NCBI RefSeq assembly: GCF_003096715.1
Contig: NZ_QEOL01000006.1
Span: 248,001-312,000, forward strand
Source of the DNA: Paraburkholderia silvatlantica
GTDB taxonomy: Bacteria > Pseudomonadota > Gammaproteobacteria > Burkholderiales > Burkholderiaceae
DNA length: 64,000 bases
Reading direction: 5' to 3'
The notes under the pieces are model-generated. The model ran no database searches and was not told where the DNA came from. It saw nothing but the letters and a program-made list of their open reading frames with translations. Position numbers and translations under genes: made by a program. The first letter of the stretch is position 1; each line of letters starts with the position of its first letter. This document shows, in pieces, positions 47,061-56,031 of this stretch.

Positions 47061-47100
47061 GGGAAACAGCAGGAAACAGCAGGAAACAGCGGGAAACCGT
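47061..47100. repeat. 10-base tandem repeat (4 units)
   Basis: Units GGGAAACAGC, AGGAAACAGC, AGGAAACAGC and the diverged GGGAAACCGT run up to the stop codon of the minus-strand gene that ends at 47100. The 278-base gap 46822-47099 holds no gene. Confidence 0.85.
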
Positions 47101-47582
47101 TACCGCGGCACCGCCAGCCCGAACTCGCGCATCGCCGGCGCGAAGTCGTGATTGCTCTCGGGTCTGCGCGCGAGCTTCGCGAGCACGTAGCGCTGGAACG
47201 GGTCGAGCTGCGCCCAGTCTTCCACGCCGGGCGCTTGCAGGCTGGCAAGCTCGGACTGCAGCGCAATGCCGCCCGGCACCGCGTTCACGTCGCGCCAGGC
47301 CGGCGCTTCCTCGGGCGCGAACCATTCGGGTTCGACGTTCGCGTGCGTGCGCATCATCTCGAAGAGCGCGTGGTCGAAATTGGGCTCGATCTGCGTGTCC
47401 TCGTCCACCGGGAAACACGCCAGCAGCCGGCGGTCCTCGTAGGGCAGCAATTGCCATTGCGCGAGCGATATGCGCAGACCAAAGCGATCCAGATTGAAGC
47501 GCACGCACATCGGGATATAGGTGAGGTTTTCCGACGAGTCGACCTCGAACCGGAAAAGCAGCGGAGCTTCGTTCAATGCCAT
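47100..47582 (-). CDS. Nitrate reductase associated protein
   Basis: A 160-residue cytoplasmic protein of the conserved nitrate reductase associated family (PF09655 type), recognised from FRFEVDSSENLTYIPMCVRF, LPYEDRRLLACFPVD and WAQLDPFQRYVLAKL. The biochemical role is unknown; relatives occur beside nitrate reductase or molybdenum-enzyme genes. GAGG lies 8 bases before ATG 47582. It is divergent from fdhD, another gene needed for molybdenum-enzyme maturation, which supports a molybdoenzyme context although no nitrate reductase is in the window. Confidence 0.8.
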   Translation of the reverse strand: MALNEAPLLFRFEVDSSENLTYIPMCVRFNLDRFGLRISLAQWQLLPYEDRRLLACFPVDEDTQIEPNFDHALFEMMRTHANVEPEWFAPEEAPAWRDVNAVPGGIALQSELASLQAPGVEDWAQLDPFQRYVLAKLARRPESNHDFAPAMREFGLAVPR

Positions 47583-47731
47583 GACGGTATCCTCGCGAGA
47601 CGGGCAAAGGCGCAGACAAGCGCGGGCGGCCCGCTTGAGGTATTTTAGAACCTTCCGCGCGCGGCGCGGCCCCGCCGTCCCCCGGCGGCGCTGCGGTGCC
47701 GCGCCGCACAAGGACTGATGGAGTTTTGCGC

Positions 47732-48637
47732 TTGATCACCCCGACCCGCACCCCAACCCGCACCCCGACCCGCACCCCAATGAGCACCGCAAACCGGCCG
47801 CCGATCCCGACGACGAATCCCCCGGAAACCGAAGGCCAGCCCGGCGCCATCGAATTGCGCGTGCATCGGCACCGCGGCGGCGGCGTGCAAACGCGTGAGG
47901 ACCACGTGGGCCAGGAATGGCCCGTCGCGCTCGTCTTCAACGGCATTTCGCACGCGGTCATGATGTGCACGCCGCGCGACCTGGAAGCGTTCGCCGTGGG
48001 CTTCGCGATCTCCGAAGGCATCGTCGGGCGCAACGCCGATATTCAGGATATCGAGGTGTACTGGCATGCAGAGTCGGATCTGCCGCATGCCGAAGTCCAC
48101 TTGACCGTGGTGCAGCAGGCGTTCGTCGAACTCAAGGAAAAGCGCCGCGCACTCGCCGGACGCAGCGGCTGCGGCGTGTGCGGCATCGAGAGCATCGACC
48201 TGCTCGATCTCGAGCCCGAGCCGGTGCCCGATACGGGCTTCGCTGCGCGCCTCGCGCCCGACGCGATCGCACGCGCCGCACGCGAACTGCCCCAGCATCA
48301 GGCGCTCACGAAGCTCACCGGTGGCCTGCACGCGGCCGCGTGGTGCGACGAAGACGGCGCGATCCTGCGCGCCTTCGAGGACGTGGGCCGACACAACGCG
48401 CTCGACAAGCTCATCGGCCAACTCGTGATGGAGCGCGCCGACACGCAACAGGGCTTCGTCTTCCTGTCGAGCCGCGCGAGCTACGAACTGGTGCGCAAGG
48501 CCGCGCGCGTGGGCATTCCGATGGTCGCGACGATCTCGGCGCCCTCTTCGCTTGCCATCGCCATCGCAAAGCGCGCCGGACTGCGGCTCGTGAGCTTTTG
48601 CCGCGAGTCCGGGTACGTCGATTACGAAACGGCCTGA
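47732..48637 (+). CDS. fdhD: Formate dehydrogenase accessory sulfurtransferase FdhD
   Basis: Delivers sulfur from IscS to the bis-MGD cofactor of formate dehydrogenase. The 301-residue protein carries the CxxC loop GRSGCGVCG (C147, C150). The start is TTG 47732, because GGAG (47720-47723) sits 8 bases before it. The first ATG (47780) lies inside a repeat with no ribosome binding site and would drop 16 residues. Those residues are coded by a 12-base tandem repeat and read Pro-Thr-Arg-Thr units. No formate dehydrogenase structural gene is in the window. Confidence 0.93.
   Translation: MITPTRTPTRTPTRTPMSTANRPPIPTTNPPETEGQPGAIELRVHRHRGGGVQTREDHVGQEWPVALVFNGISHAVMMCTPRDLEAFAVGFAISEGIVGRNADIQDIEVYWHAESDLPHAEVHLTVVQQAFVELKEKRRALAGRSGCGVCGIESIDLLDLEPEPVPDTGFAARLAPDAIARAARELPQHQALTKLTGGLHAAAWCDEDGAILRAFEDVGRHNALDKLIGQLVMERADTQQGFVFLSSRASYELVRKAARVGIPMVATISAPSSLAIAIAKRAGLRLVSFCRESGYVDYETA
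47740..47775 (+). repeat. 12-base tandem repeat in the 5' end of fdhD
   Basis: Three copies of CCCRACCCGCAC (47740-47751, 47752-47763, 47764-47775) alternate G and A at the fourth base and encode Pro-Thr-Arg-Thr units at the very start of FdhD. Confidence 0.9.
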
Positions 48638-48652
48638 CGCGCCACTTACGCC

Positions 48653-49423
48653 TTAATCGAACTGCCGGAAATCCGGTTTGCGCTTTTCGAGGAAAGCCGT
48701 GAACGCCTCGCGCGCTTCGGGTGCGAGCAGCATCTTGCCGAAGTGCACGAACTCTTCGCTCATGCGCGTCTTGATCTCGTGAGTCTGCGCGCGCTTCATG
48801 AGCGACTTCGTCACGCGCAGCGACGACGCGGGCAGCGCCACGAGCTTCGCCAGTTGGCCGCTGACGAACGCGTCGAGTTCGGCTGCCGGCAGCACGCGGT
48901 TCACGAAGCCCATGCGATGCGCCTGCGCCGCGTCGAAGCTCTCGCCGAGCAGCAGCGTTTCCGCCGCGCTCTGGTAGCCCGCAATGCGCGGCAGCAGCAG
49001 CGACGAAGCCGCTTCGGGGCACAGCCCGAGTTGCGCGAACGGCATGGCGAAACGGGCGTTGTCGGCCGCATAGACCATGTCGCAATGCAGCAGCAGCGTC
49101 GTGCCCACGCCGATCGCCGGCCCTTTCACGGCAGCGACGAGCGGCTTCTCGAAAGCCGCGATGGCGTCGAGAAAGCGGATCACGGGCGAATCGGCACCTG
49201 CGGGCGGCGCCTTCAGAAAGTCTTCGATGTCGTTGCCGGCCGTGAAGATCTCGGCGTGGCCGCGCAGCAGCACCGCGCGCACCGAGGCGTCCTCGTTTGC
49301 GCCGCTGAGCGCGTCGGCCATCGCCCGATACATCGCAGGCGTGAGCGCGTTCTTGCGCGCGGGCCGGTCGATAGTGATCGTGAGCACACCGTTTTCGTGT
49401 GCGACCAGGATTTCGTTGCTCAT
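48653..49423 (-). CDS. Enoyl-CoA hydratase/isomerase
   Basis: A 256-residue crotonase-fold enzyme for hydration or isomerisation of enoyl-CoA. The oxyanion-hole segments are ILVAHENGVLTITIDRP with the loop AEIFTAGNDIEDF, then AAVKGPAIGVGTTLLLHCDM. Of the two usual catalytic glutamates, one is in LCPEAASS while the other position is not a clear Glu, so an isomerase or a divergent hydratase is possible. It ends the beta-oxidation cluster but is separated from the thiolase gene by a terminator. Start: ATG 49423, with GAGGAG about 10 bases upstream. Confidence 0.88.
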   Translation of the reverse strand: MSNEILVAHENGVLTITIDRPARKNALTPAMYRAMADALSGANEDASVRAVLLRGHAEIFTAGNDIEDFLKAPPAGADSPVIRFLDAIAAFEKPLVAAVKGPAIGVGTTLLLHCDMVYAADNARFAMPFAQLGLCPEAASSLLLPRIAGYQSAAETLLLGESFDAAQAHRMGFVNRVLPAAELDAFVSGQLAKLVALPASSLRVTKSLMKRAQTHEIKTRMSEEFVHFGKMLLAPEAREAFTAFLEKRKPDFRQFD

Positions 49424-49456
49424 ATACCTGTCTCCTCGCCTGCCAATCGTGATACG

Positions 49457-49492
49457 AAAAACGGTCCGCAGACCGCCAGGTCTGCGAACCGT
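49457..49492 (-). terminator. Rho-independent terminator after the thiolase gene
   Basis: On the minus strand ACGGTTCGCAGACC and GGTCTGCGGACCGT form a 14-base stem with one mismatch around TGGC, followed by TTTTT. It lies between the thiolase stop (49527) and the hydratase start (49423), splitting the cluster or lowering expression of the last gene. Confidence 0.8.
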
Positions 49493-49526
49493 GTCGAGAT
49501 CGCCAATGCGTTGACCGGATGAACGC

Positions 49527-50726
49527 TCACAGCCGCTCGATGATGCCCGCCGCACCCATGCCGGTGCCGACGCACATCGTCACCATGCCGTACTTGTAGT
49601 TGCGGCGGCGCAGGCCGTGCACGACCGTCGAAGCGCGGATCGCGCCCGTCGCGCCGAGCGGGTGCCCCAGCGCAATCGCGCCGCCGAGCGGGTTGATCTT
49701 CGCAGGATCGAGGCCGAGGTCCTGGATCACCGCCAGCGACTGCGCGGCGAACGCCTCGTTCAGCTCGATCCAGTCGAGGTCGTCCTGCTTGAGCCCGGCG
49801 GCCTTCAGCGCCGCCGGAATCGCTTCCTTCGGGCCGATGCCCATGATCTCCGGCGGCACGCCGCGCACCGCGAAGCTCACGAAACGCGCGAGCGGCGTGA
49901 GGTTGAACTGCTTGAGGATCTTTTCGGAGACGACGATCAGCGCGCCCGCGCCGTCCGAGGTCTGCGAGCTGTTGCCGGCCGTGACCGAACCCTTGTTCGC
50001 GAACACGGCGCGCAGCTTCGCGAGGCCTTCGAGCGTCGTATCGGCACGCGGGCCTTCGTCCAGCTCGATCAGGCGCTCCCTCACTTTCACTTCGCCCGAA
50101 GCGAGATCCGGCGAACGCTCGACGATCGTGTACGGCGCGATTTCGTCCTTGAACTCGCCCGCCTGCTGCGCGGCGAGCGCGCGGCGGTGCGATTCGACCG
50201 AGAACGCGTCCTGCGCTTCGCGGCTCACCTTCCAGCGCTCCGCCACTTTCTCGGCGGTCAGGCCCATGCCGTAGGCGATGCCGATGTCTTCGCTGCGATC
50301 GAAGATGTGCGGCGAGAGCGACGGCTTGTTGCCCATCATCGGCACCATGCTCATCGACTCGCAGCCGCCTGCGATCATCGCGTCGGATTCGCCCACGCGG
50401 ATGCGGTCGGCGGCCATGGCGAGCGCCGTGAGGCCCGATGCGCAGAAGCGGTTGACGGTCACGCCGCCCACGCTTTGCGGCAAACCCGCGAGCAGCGCGC
50501 CGATACGCGCCACGTTCAGCCCCTGCTCGGCTTCCGGAATCGCGCAGCCGACGATGGCGTCTTCGATCACGCCCGTGTCGAGGCCGGGCACCTGCGCCAC
50601 GGCCGACTTGATCGCGTGAACCAGCAGCTCGTCCGGGCGGGTGTTCCTGAACACGCCGCGCGGCGCCTTGCCGATGGGGGTGCGGCTCGCGGCGACGATG
50701 TACGCGTCCTGCAATTGTTTGCTCAT
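49527..50726 (-). CDS. fadA: Acetyl-CoA C-acyltransferase (thiolase)
   Basis: Cleaves 3-ketoacyl-CoA with CoA, the last step of beta-oxidation. The 399-residue thiolase has the nucleophile Cys in NRFCASGLTALAMA, the His in ALGHPLGATGAI and the second Cys in MCVGTGMGAAGI. GGAG lies 6 bases before ATG 50726. It follows the fused dehydrogenase/hydratase gene by 34 bases, forming the usual fadBA-like pair, and is followed by a terminator. Confidence 0.94.
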   Translation of the reverse strand: MSKQLQDAYIVAASRTPIGKAPRGVFRNTRPDELLVHAIKSAVAQVPGLDTGVIEDAIVGCAIPEAEQGLNVARIGALLAGLPQSVGGVTVNRFCASGLTALAMAADRIRVGESDAMIAGGCESMSMVPMMGNKPSLSPHIFDRSEDIGIAYGMGLTAEKVAERWKVSREAQDAFSVESHRRALAAQQAGEFKDEIAPYTIVERSPDLASGEVKVRERLIELDEGPRADTTLEGLAKLRAVFANKGSVTAGNSSQTSDGAGALIVVSEKILKQFNLTPLARFVSFAVRGVPPEIMGIGPKEAIPAALKAAGLKQDDLDWIELNEAFAAQSLAVIQDLGLDPAKINPLGGAIALGHPLGATGAIRASTVVHGLRRRNYKYGMVTMCVGTGMGAAGIIERL

Positions 50727-50760
50727 CTCTTGCTCCAGTATCGGGTGTGCGTCGTGCCGC

Positions 50761-53202
50761 TTAGTTGCGCACCGGCTTGCCGGTTTGCAGCATGCCCATG
50801 ATGCGTTCCTGCGTCTTCTGCGTGCCGAGCAGATCGACGAAGGCGCGGCGCTCGAGCGTGAGCAGCCATTCTTCGTCGACGAGGCTGCCCGCCTCGACGT
50901 CGCCGCCGCACACCGCTTGCGCGATGCGGCTTGCGATCAGGAAGTCGTGATCGCTGATGAAGCGGCCGTCGCGCAGGTTCACGAGCGACGCCTTGATGGT
51001 CGAGATCGCCGAGCGGCCCGCCACCGGAATCTGCGTGGCGCGCAGCGGCGGACGGTAGCCCGCAGCGCTCAGCGCACGCGCTTCCTTCTTCGCCGTGTCG
51101 AGCAGTTCGAACACGTTGAAGACGATCGTGTCCGAAGGCTTCAGATAGCCCATCGCGCGCGCTTCGTGTGCCGAGCCCGAGACCTTCGCCATCGCGGCGT
51201 TTTCGAACGACTTTTGCAGGAACCGCAGCAGATCGCTCGGCGCAGCGCCGATCGCCTGCGCGCCTTCGGCTGCGCGAATCGCCGCTTCCTTCAGGCCGCC
51301 GCCCGCCGGCACGAGGCCCACGCCCACTTCCACGAGGCCGACATAGCTCTCGACGTGCGCCACGCGCTTCGCGCTTTGCAGCATGATTTCGCAGCCGCCG
51401 CCGAGCGCGATGCCCGACACCGCCGTGATCACCGGCACGTTCGCGTACTTCACGCGCAGCATCGTGTCCTGGAACTTCTTCACGAACGGCTCGATGCCCT
51501 TCGCCCCGCCCATCATGAACGCGGGCAATGCCTCTTCGAGGTTCGCGCCAGCCGAGAACGGGCCGCCCGGCGCGCCGAGCCTGAGCGACGTCGGTTGCCA
51601 GATCACGAGGCCCTTGTAGCCGTCTTCCGCGATGTCGATGGCCTTCACGAGGGAGTCGAGCAGGCCCGGCCCCATCGTGTTCATCTTGCTCTTGTACGAG
51701 ACGATGACGACGTCGTCCTCGCCCGCGCGGTCGTCCACCCAGGCGCGCAGGTTGTCGTTCTCGAACAGCGTCTTGCCATAGGTCTTCGGATCGCGTGCGC
51801 TCGTTTCACCGAACAGCGCGGCACGGAACACCTGGCGCTCGTACACCGGCAGAGTCGAGCGCGGCACGAAGCGCGCCTCAGCGGGCGACCACGACCCTTG
51901 CGCACCGTGCACGCCGCCGTTCGCCGCGACCGGGCCTTCGAACACCCAGGCGGGCAGCGGCGCATTCGACAGCGCCTTGCCCGCGTCGATGTCTTCCTTC
52001 ACCCACTCGGCGACCTGCTTCCAGCCCGCGGCCTGCCAGCCTTCGAACGGACCTTCGTTCCAGCCGAAGCCCCAGCGGATCGCGAGATCGACGTCACGCG
52101 CGTTGTCCGCAATCGACTGCAGATGCACGCCGATGTAGTGGAACACATCGCGGAAGATCGACCACAGGAACTGCGCCTGCGGATGCTGCGTTTCGCGCAG
52201 GAGCTTCAGGCGCTCGGCGCTCGCACGCTTGAGGATGCGGCCCACCAGCTCGTCGGCCTTGCCGCCGCCGTCGACGTACTCGCCCGTGTTGGCGTCGAGC
52301 ACCTTGATGGCCTTGCCGTCCTTGCGATAGAAGCCGCTGCCCGTCTTCTGGCCGAGCGCGCCCTTCGCCACGAGACCCGCGAGCACCGCCGGCGTTTCGT
52401 AGACCGGGAAGAACGGATCGTCCTTCAGGTTGTCCTGCATCGTCTTGATGACGTGCGCCATGGTGTCGAGACCGACGACGTCGGCCGTACGGAACGTCGC
52501 CGACTTTGCGCGGCCAAGGCGCGAGCCCGTGAGGTCGTCGACTTCGTCGAAACGCAGGCCGAACTTCTTCGCCTCGGCGATCACCGCGAGGATCGAGAAC
52601 ACGCCCACGCGGTTTGCGATGAAGTTCGGCGTGTCTTTCGCGCGCACGACGCCCTTGCCCACCACGCTCGTGAGGAACGATTCGAGCTGGTCGAGGATTT
52701 CGGGCTTCGTGTGTGCCGTCGCGATCAGCTCGACAAGGTGCATGTAGCGCGGCGGGTTGAAGAAGTGCACGCCGCAAAAGCGCGCCTTCAACGCGTCGTC
52801 GAAGCCATGCGAGAGTTCGGTGATCGACAGGCCGGAGGTATTGGTCGCGAAGATCGCGTTCGGGCCGATGTGCGGTGCGACCTTCTTGTAGAGGTCGTGC
52901 TTCCAGTCCATGCGCTCGGCGATCGCCTCGATCACCAGGTCGCATTCCGCGAGCTTGGCGACGTCGTCTTCGTAGTTCGCGGGCGTGATGTATTGCGCGT
53001 CTTCCTTCACGCCGAACGGTGCGGGCGAGAGCTTCTTGAGCGTCTCGATCGCCTTCAGCGCGATGGCGTTCTTCGGGCCTTCTTTCGCGGGCAGATCGAA
53101 CAGCAGCACGGGCACGCGGGCGTTGATCAGGTGCGCGGCGATCTGCGCGCCCATCACGCCGGCGCCGAGCACGGCCACCTTGCGAATATTGAGGTTGCTC
53201 AC
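50761..53202 (-). CDS. 3-hydroxyacyl-CoA dehydrogenase/enoyl-CoA hydratase
   Basis: A fused beta-oxidation enzyme of 813 residues. The NAD-binding 3-hydroxyacyl-CoA dehydrogenase part comes first (Rossmann VAVLGAGVMGAQIAAHL, then FFNPPRYMHLVELI and the C-terminal helices), and an enoyl-CoA hydratase domain follows from about residue 470 (AVSGIALGGGCEIML). This order is the reverse of E. coli FadB. GTG 53202 is taken as start because GGAGG lies 6 bases before it; the longer frame begins with a TTG lacking a ribosome binding site. It works with the thiolase downstream. Confidence 0.93.
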   Translation of the reverse strand: MSNLNIRKVAVLGAGVMGAQIAAHLINARVPVLLFDLPAKEGPKNAIALKAIETLKKLSPAPFGVKEDAQYITPANYEDDVAKLAECDLVIEAIAERMDWKHDLYKKVAPHIGPNAIFATNTSGLSITELSHGFDDALKARFCGVHFFNPPRYMHLVELIATAHTKPEILDQLESFLTSVVGKGVVRAKDTPNFIANRVGVFSILAVIAEAKKFGLRFDEVDDLTGSRLGRAKSATFRTADVVGLDTMAHVIKTMQDNLKDDPFFPVYETPAVLAGLVAKGALGQKTGSGFYRKDGKAIKVLDANTGEYVDGGGKADELVGRILKRASAERLKLLRETQHPQAQFLWSIFRDVFHYIGVHLQSIADNARDVDLAIRWGFGWNEGPFEGWQAAGWKQVAEWVKEDIDAGKALSNAPLPAWVFEGPVAANGGVHGAQGSWSPAEARFVPRSTLPVYERQVFRAALFGETSARDPKTYGKTLFENDNLRAWVDDRAGEDDVVIVSYKSKMNTMGPGLLDSLVKAIDIAEDGYKGLVIWQPTSLRLGAPGGPFSAGANLEEALPAFMMGGAKGIEPFVKKFQDTMLRVKYANVPVITAVSGIALGGGCEIMLQSAKRVAHVESYVGLVEVGVGLVPAGGGLKEAAIRAAEGAQAIGAAPSDLLRFLQKSFENAAMAKVSGSAHEARAMGYLKPSDTIVFNVFELLDTAKKEARALSAAGYRPPLRATQIPVAGRSAISTIKASLVNLRDGRFISDHDFLIASRIAQAVCGGDVEAGSLVDEEWLLTLERRAFVDLLGTQKTQERIMGMLQTGKPVRN

Positions 53203-53331
53203 GTTGTGCCTCCAGCGGGTATGCAATGTCGAGCGGATTGAGGTGTGAGGGCGGCGCGTGTCGACGCGGGCCGCCTCCTGACATCGTGTTGGCTGGGCGC
53301 ACGGCTTTGCAAGACGCGCGCCCCTTGGCTT

Positions 53332-55119
53332 TTAGAACAGCGCTTCGTCGACTTCCATCAGCGTCTTCGAACCCGCGCGCGCCTGGCGGATCGACGTGGC
53401 CGTTTCGGGCAGCAGCTTCGCGAAGTAGAAACGCGCTGTGGCCAGCTTCGACTGGTAGAACGGATCGCCCGAGCTTTCCTTGTCGAGCGCGATGCGCGCC
53501 ATGCGTGCCCAGAAGTACGCGAACACGAGGTGGCCCGCCGTGCGCAGGTACGGCACCGCGGCCGCGCCCACTTCGTCCGGGTTCTGCATCGCCTTCATGC
53601 CGATTTCCATCGTGAGCTTCTGCATCTTGTCGCCGATATCGGCGAGCGGATTCACGAACTCCTGCATGTCCGGCTTGATGCCTTCGGCTTCGACGAAATC
53701 GGTCACGAGCTTGCCGAACTTCTTGAGCTTCGCGCCCATGTCGCCCAGCACCTTGCGGCCCAGCAGGTCGAGCGACTGGATCGTGTTCGTGCCTTCGTAG
53801 ATCTGGTTGATACGCGCGTCGCGCACGTACTGCTCCATGCCCCACTCGGAGATGAAGCCGTGGCCGCCGAACACCTGCATGCCGAGGTTGGTGCTCTCGA
53901 AGGCGTTGTCGGTGAGGAAAGCCTTGATGATCGGCGTGAGCAGCGCGACGAGGTCGGCCGCGTCCTTGCGCTCGCTTTCGTCGGCGTGCGAGAGTTCCTT
54001 GTCGATCTGCAGCGCCGACCAGTACGTGAAGGCGCGCGCGCCTTCGGCCCAGGCCTTCTGCGTGAGCAGCATGCGGCGCACGTCCGGATGCACGATGATC
54101 GGGTCAGCGGGCTTGTCGGGCGCCTTCGGACCGGTCAGCGCGCGCATCTGCAGACGCTCCTTCGCATACGCGAGCGAGTTCTGGTACGCCACTTCGGTCA
54201 GGCCAAGGCCTTGCATGCCGACGCCCAGACGCGCCGCGTTCATCATCACGAACATGGCGTTCAAGCCCTTGTTCGCCTCGCCGACGAGCCAGCCCTTCGC
54301 GCCGTCGAGATTCATCACGCAGGTCGCGTTGCCGTGAATGCCCATCTTGTGCTCGATCGAGCCGCACTTGATGCCGTTGCGCTCGCCCGCTTCGCCCGCC
54401 GCCGTGGGGATGAACTTCGGCACGACGAAGAGCGAAATGCCCTTGGTTCCCGGCGGCGCATCAGGCAGACGCGCGAGCACGAGGTGGACGATGTTCCCGG
54501 CCATGTCGTGCTCACCGCTCGAGATGAAGATCTTCGTGCCGGTGATCGCATACGAGCCGTCGCCGTTCGGCTCGGCCTTCGTGCGCAGGATGCCGAGGTC
54601 GGTGCCGCAGTGCGGCTCGGTCAGGCACATCGTGCCGGTCCACACGCCTTCAACCAGCTTCGGCAGATAGGCCTTCTGGAGTTCGGGCGTGCCGTGGGCA
54701 TGCAGACACTCGTAGGCGCCATGCGAGAGACCCGGATACATGGTCCACGCCTGGTTCGCCGAGTTCAGCATTTCGTAGAGCGCGTTGTTCACGAACGCGG
54801 GCAGGCCCTGGCCGCCGTATTCGGGATCGCAGCCGAGTGCGGGCCAGCCGGCTTCGACATACTGCTTGTACGCTTCCTTGAAACCCGTCGGCGTGGTGAC
54901 CACACCGTCGCCGGCGTAGGTGCAGCCCTCACGGTCGCCGACCTGGTTCAGCGGAAACAGCACCTCGGAGCAGAATTTGCCGGCTTCTTCGAGCACCTGG
55001 TTGATGGTGTCGGCGTCGAGGTCGGCGTGCTTCGGCATCTGCTTCACTTCGCCTTCCACGTTCAGCAGTTCGTGCAGAACGAACTGCATGTCGCGCAGCG
55101 GCGCGGTGTACTGTCCCAT
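53332..55119 (-). CDS. Acyl-CoA dehydrogenase
   Basis: An FAD-dependent acyl-CoA dehydrogenase of 595 residues, longer than the 380-residue classical enzymes and of the group with an extra C-terminal domain. It starts reading MGQYTAPLRDMQFVLHELL, has the flavin-binding MCLTEPHCGTDLG and the middle beta-domain with ISSGEHDMAGNIVH. The region FGGHGFISEWGMEQYVRDARI holds the flavin-contact and catalytic residues. GGAG lies 9 bases before ATG 55119. It is the first structural gene of the cluster, 70 bases from the TetR gene. Confidence 0.93.
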   Translation of the reverse strand: MGQYTAPLRDMQFVLHELLNVEGEVKQMPKHADLDADTINQVLEEAGKFCSEVLFPLNQVGDREGCTYAGDGVVTTPTGFKEAYKQYVEAGWPALGCDPEYGGQGLPAFVNNALYEMLNSANQAWTMYPGLSHGAYECLHAHGTPELQKAYLPKLVEGVWTGTMCLTEPHCGTDLGILRTKAEPNGDGSYAITGTKIFISSGEHDMAGNIVHLVLARLPDAPPGTKGISLFVVPKFIPTAAGEAGERNGIKCGSIEHKMGIHGNATCVMNLDGAKGWLVGEANKGLNAMFVMMNAARLGVGMQGLGLTEVAYQNSLAYAKERLQMRALTGPKAPDKPADPIIVHPDVRRMLLTQKAWAEGARAFTYWSALQIDKELSHADESERKDAADLVALLTPIIKAFLTDNAFESTNLGMQVFGGHGFISEWGMEQYVRDARINQIYEGTNTIQSLDLLGRKVLGDMGAKLKKFGKLVTDFVEAEGIKPDMQEFVNPLADIGDKMQKLTMEIGMKAMQNPDEVGAAAVPYLRTAGHLVFAYFWARMARIALDKESSGDPFYQSKLATARFYFAKLLPETATSIRQARAGSKTLMEVDEALF

Positions 55120-55189
55120 GTCTTCTCTCCAAAATTTGAGCTTCGGGTCCCTCGCGCGCCGCCGCGACTTCGATGTTGCGGCCTGGGCG

Positions 55190-55789
55190 CTACCGGGTCT
55201 CGCTCTGATACGAAACAATCAGCCTCTCGAACGCGGCCCACGTATGCTCGACCGCGTCCGGCAGATGCAGGAAGCGGCCGTCATGATGCAGGCCGAGCGT
55301 CACGCTATACAGTTCGAAGAGCATCAGCGCGGGATCGGTCTCCTTGCGCAAATGGCCTTCTTCGATTGCCTGCGAAATGGCCCTCAGGAGCGCCGCGCGC
55401 CACATCGACACGCTCGCGACCAGCGTCTCGCGCACCTGGCTGTCCGCGCGGTCGTCGTACTCGACGGCCCCGCTGATGTAGATGCAGCCGGTCGTGACTT
55501 CGTGAATGCGCTTCTCGAACCATCGCGACAGCATCGCACGCAGACGCGGCAAACCGCGTGGCTCGCGCAAGCTCGGAAAGAAGACTTCTTCCTCGAATCG
55601 ACGGTGGTACTCGCGCACCACCTCGACCTGCAGGTCTTCCCGAGACCCGAAGTGAGCGAAGACGCCACTCTTGCTCATCTGCATGCGCTCGGCGAGCAGG
55701 CCGATGGTCAGGCCTTCAAGGCCATCGCGACCTGCGAGGTCGAGTGCTGCATCCAGAATGGCGGCCCGTGTCTGTTCGCCTTTTCGCAT
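55190..55789 (-). CDS. TetR family regulator of beta-oxidation cluster
   Basis: A 199-residue TetR repressor-type protein. The N-terminal helix-turn-helix has AALDLAGRDGLEGLTIGLLA and the recognition part MSKSGVFAHFGSREDLQ (about 38-54). The C-terminal ligand domain (about 80-199) is helical and probably senses acyl-CoA. It heads the acyl-CoA dehydrogenase cluster on the same strand and is likely its own repressor; the palindrome at 55922-55939 lies in its promoter region. Confidence 0.92.
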   Translation of the reverse strand: MRKGEQTRAAILDAALDLAGRDGLEGLTIGLLAERMQMSKSGVFAHFGSREDLQVEVVREYHRRFEEEVFFPSLREPRGLPRLRAMLSRWFEKRIHEVTTGCIYISGAVEYDDRADSQVRETLVASVSMWRAALLRAISQAIEEGHLRKETDPALMLFELYSVTLGLHHDGRFLHLPDAVEHTWAAFERLIVSYQSETR

Positions 55790-55921
55790 AGCTTTCTTTA
55801 CCGTAACGATGTGGCCGCGATGTCGCCGTCAACTGCTCATTAACTGCTTACATCTCGGCTCGAATTAAATCGAACGGCCGTACTATTGTTGAGGACAGCC
55901 GTCCGCGAAACAAGGACTTTA

Positions 55922-55939
55922 TTAGAAACCGATTTCTAA
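55922..55939. promoter_or_regulatory. Palindromic operator candidate
   Basis: TTAGAAA-CCGA-TTTCTAA is a perfect inverted repeat (7-base arms, 4-base centre), about 133 bases upstream of the TetR start in an AT-rich stretch. It is not a terminator, as it lacks a T-tract. It fits a TetR-type binding site. The rest of 55790-56031 holds no gene. Confidence 0.45.
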
Positions 55940-56031
55940 CCGGTACTCTAATTTTCGGGGTTCGTGCGTCGCGCGCAAGCCGACATTCTCTCGATTGCAC
56001 GTGCGCGGGTTCGTATGGCAGCGTTCTGTTT

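Noticed and set aside
50641..53241. 866-codon open frame opposite the fused beta-oxidation gene
   Set aside because: Antisense shadow; no recognisable domain and no ribosome binding site.
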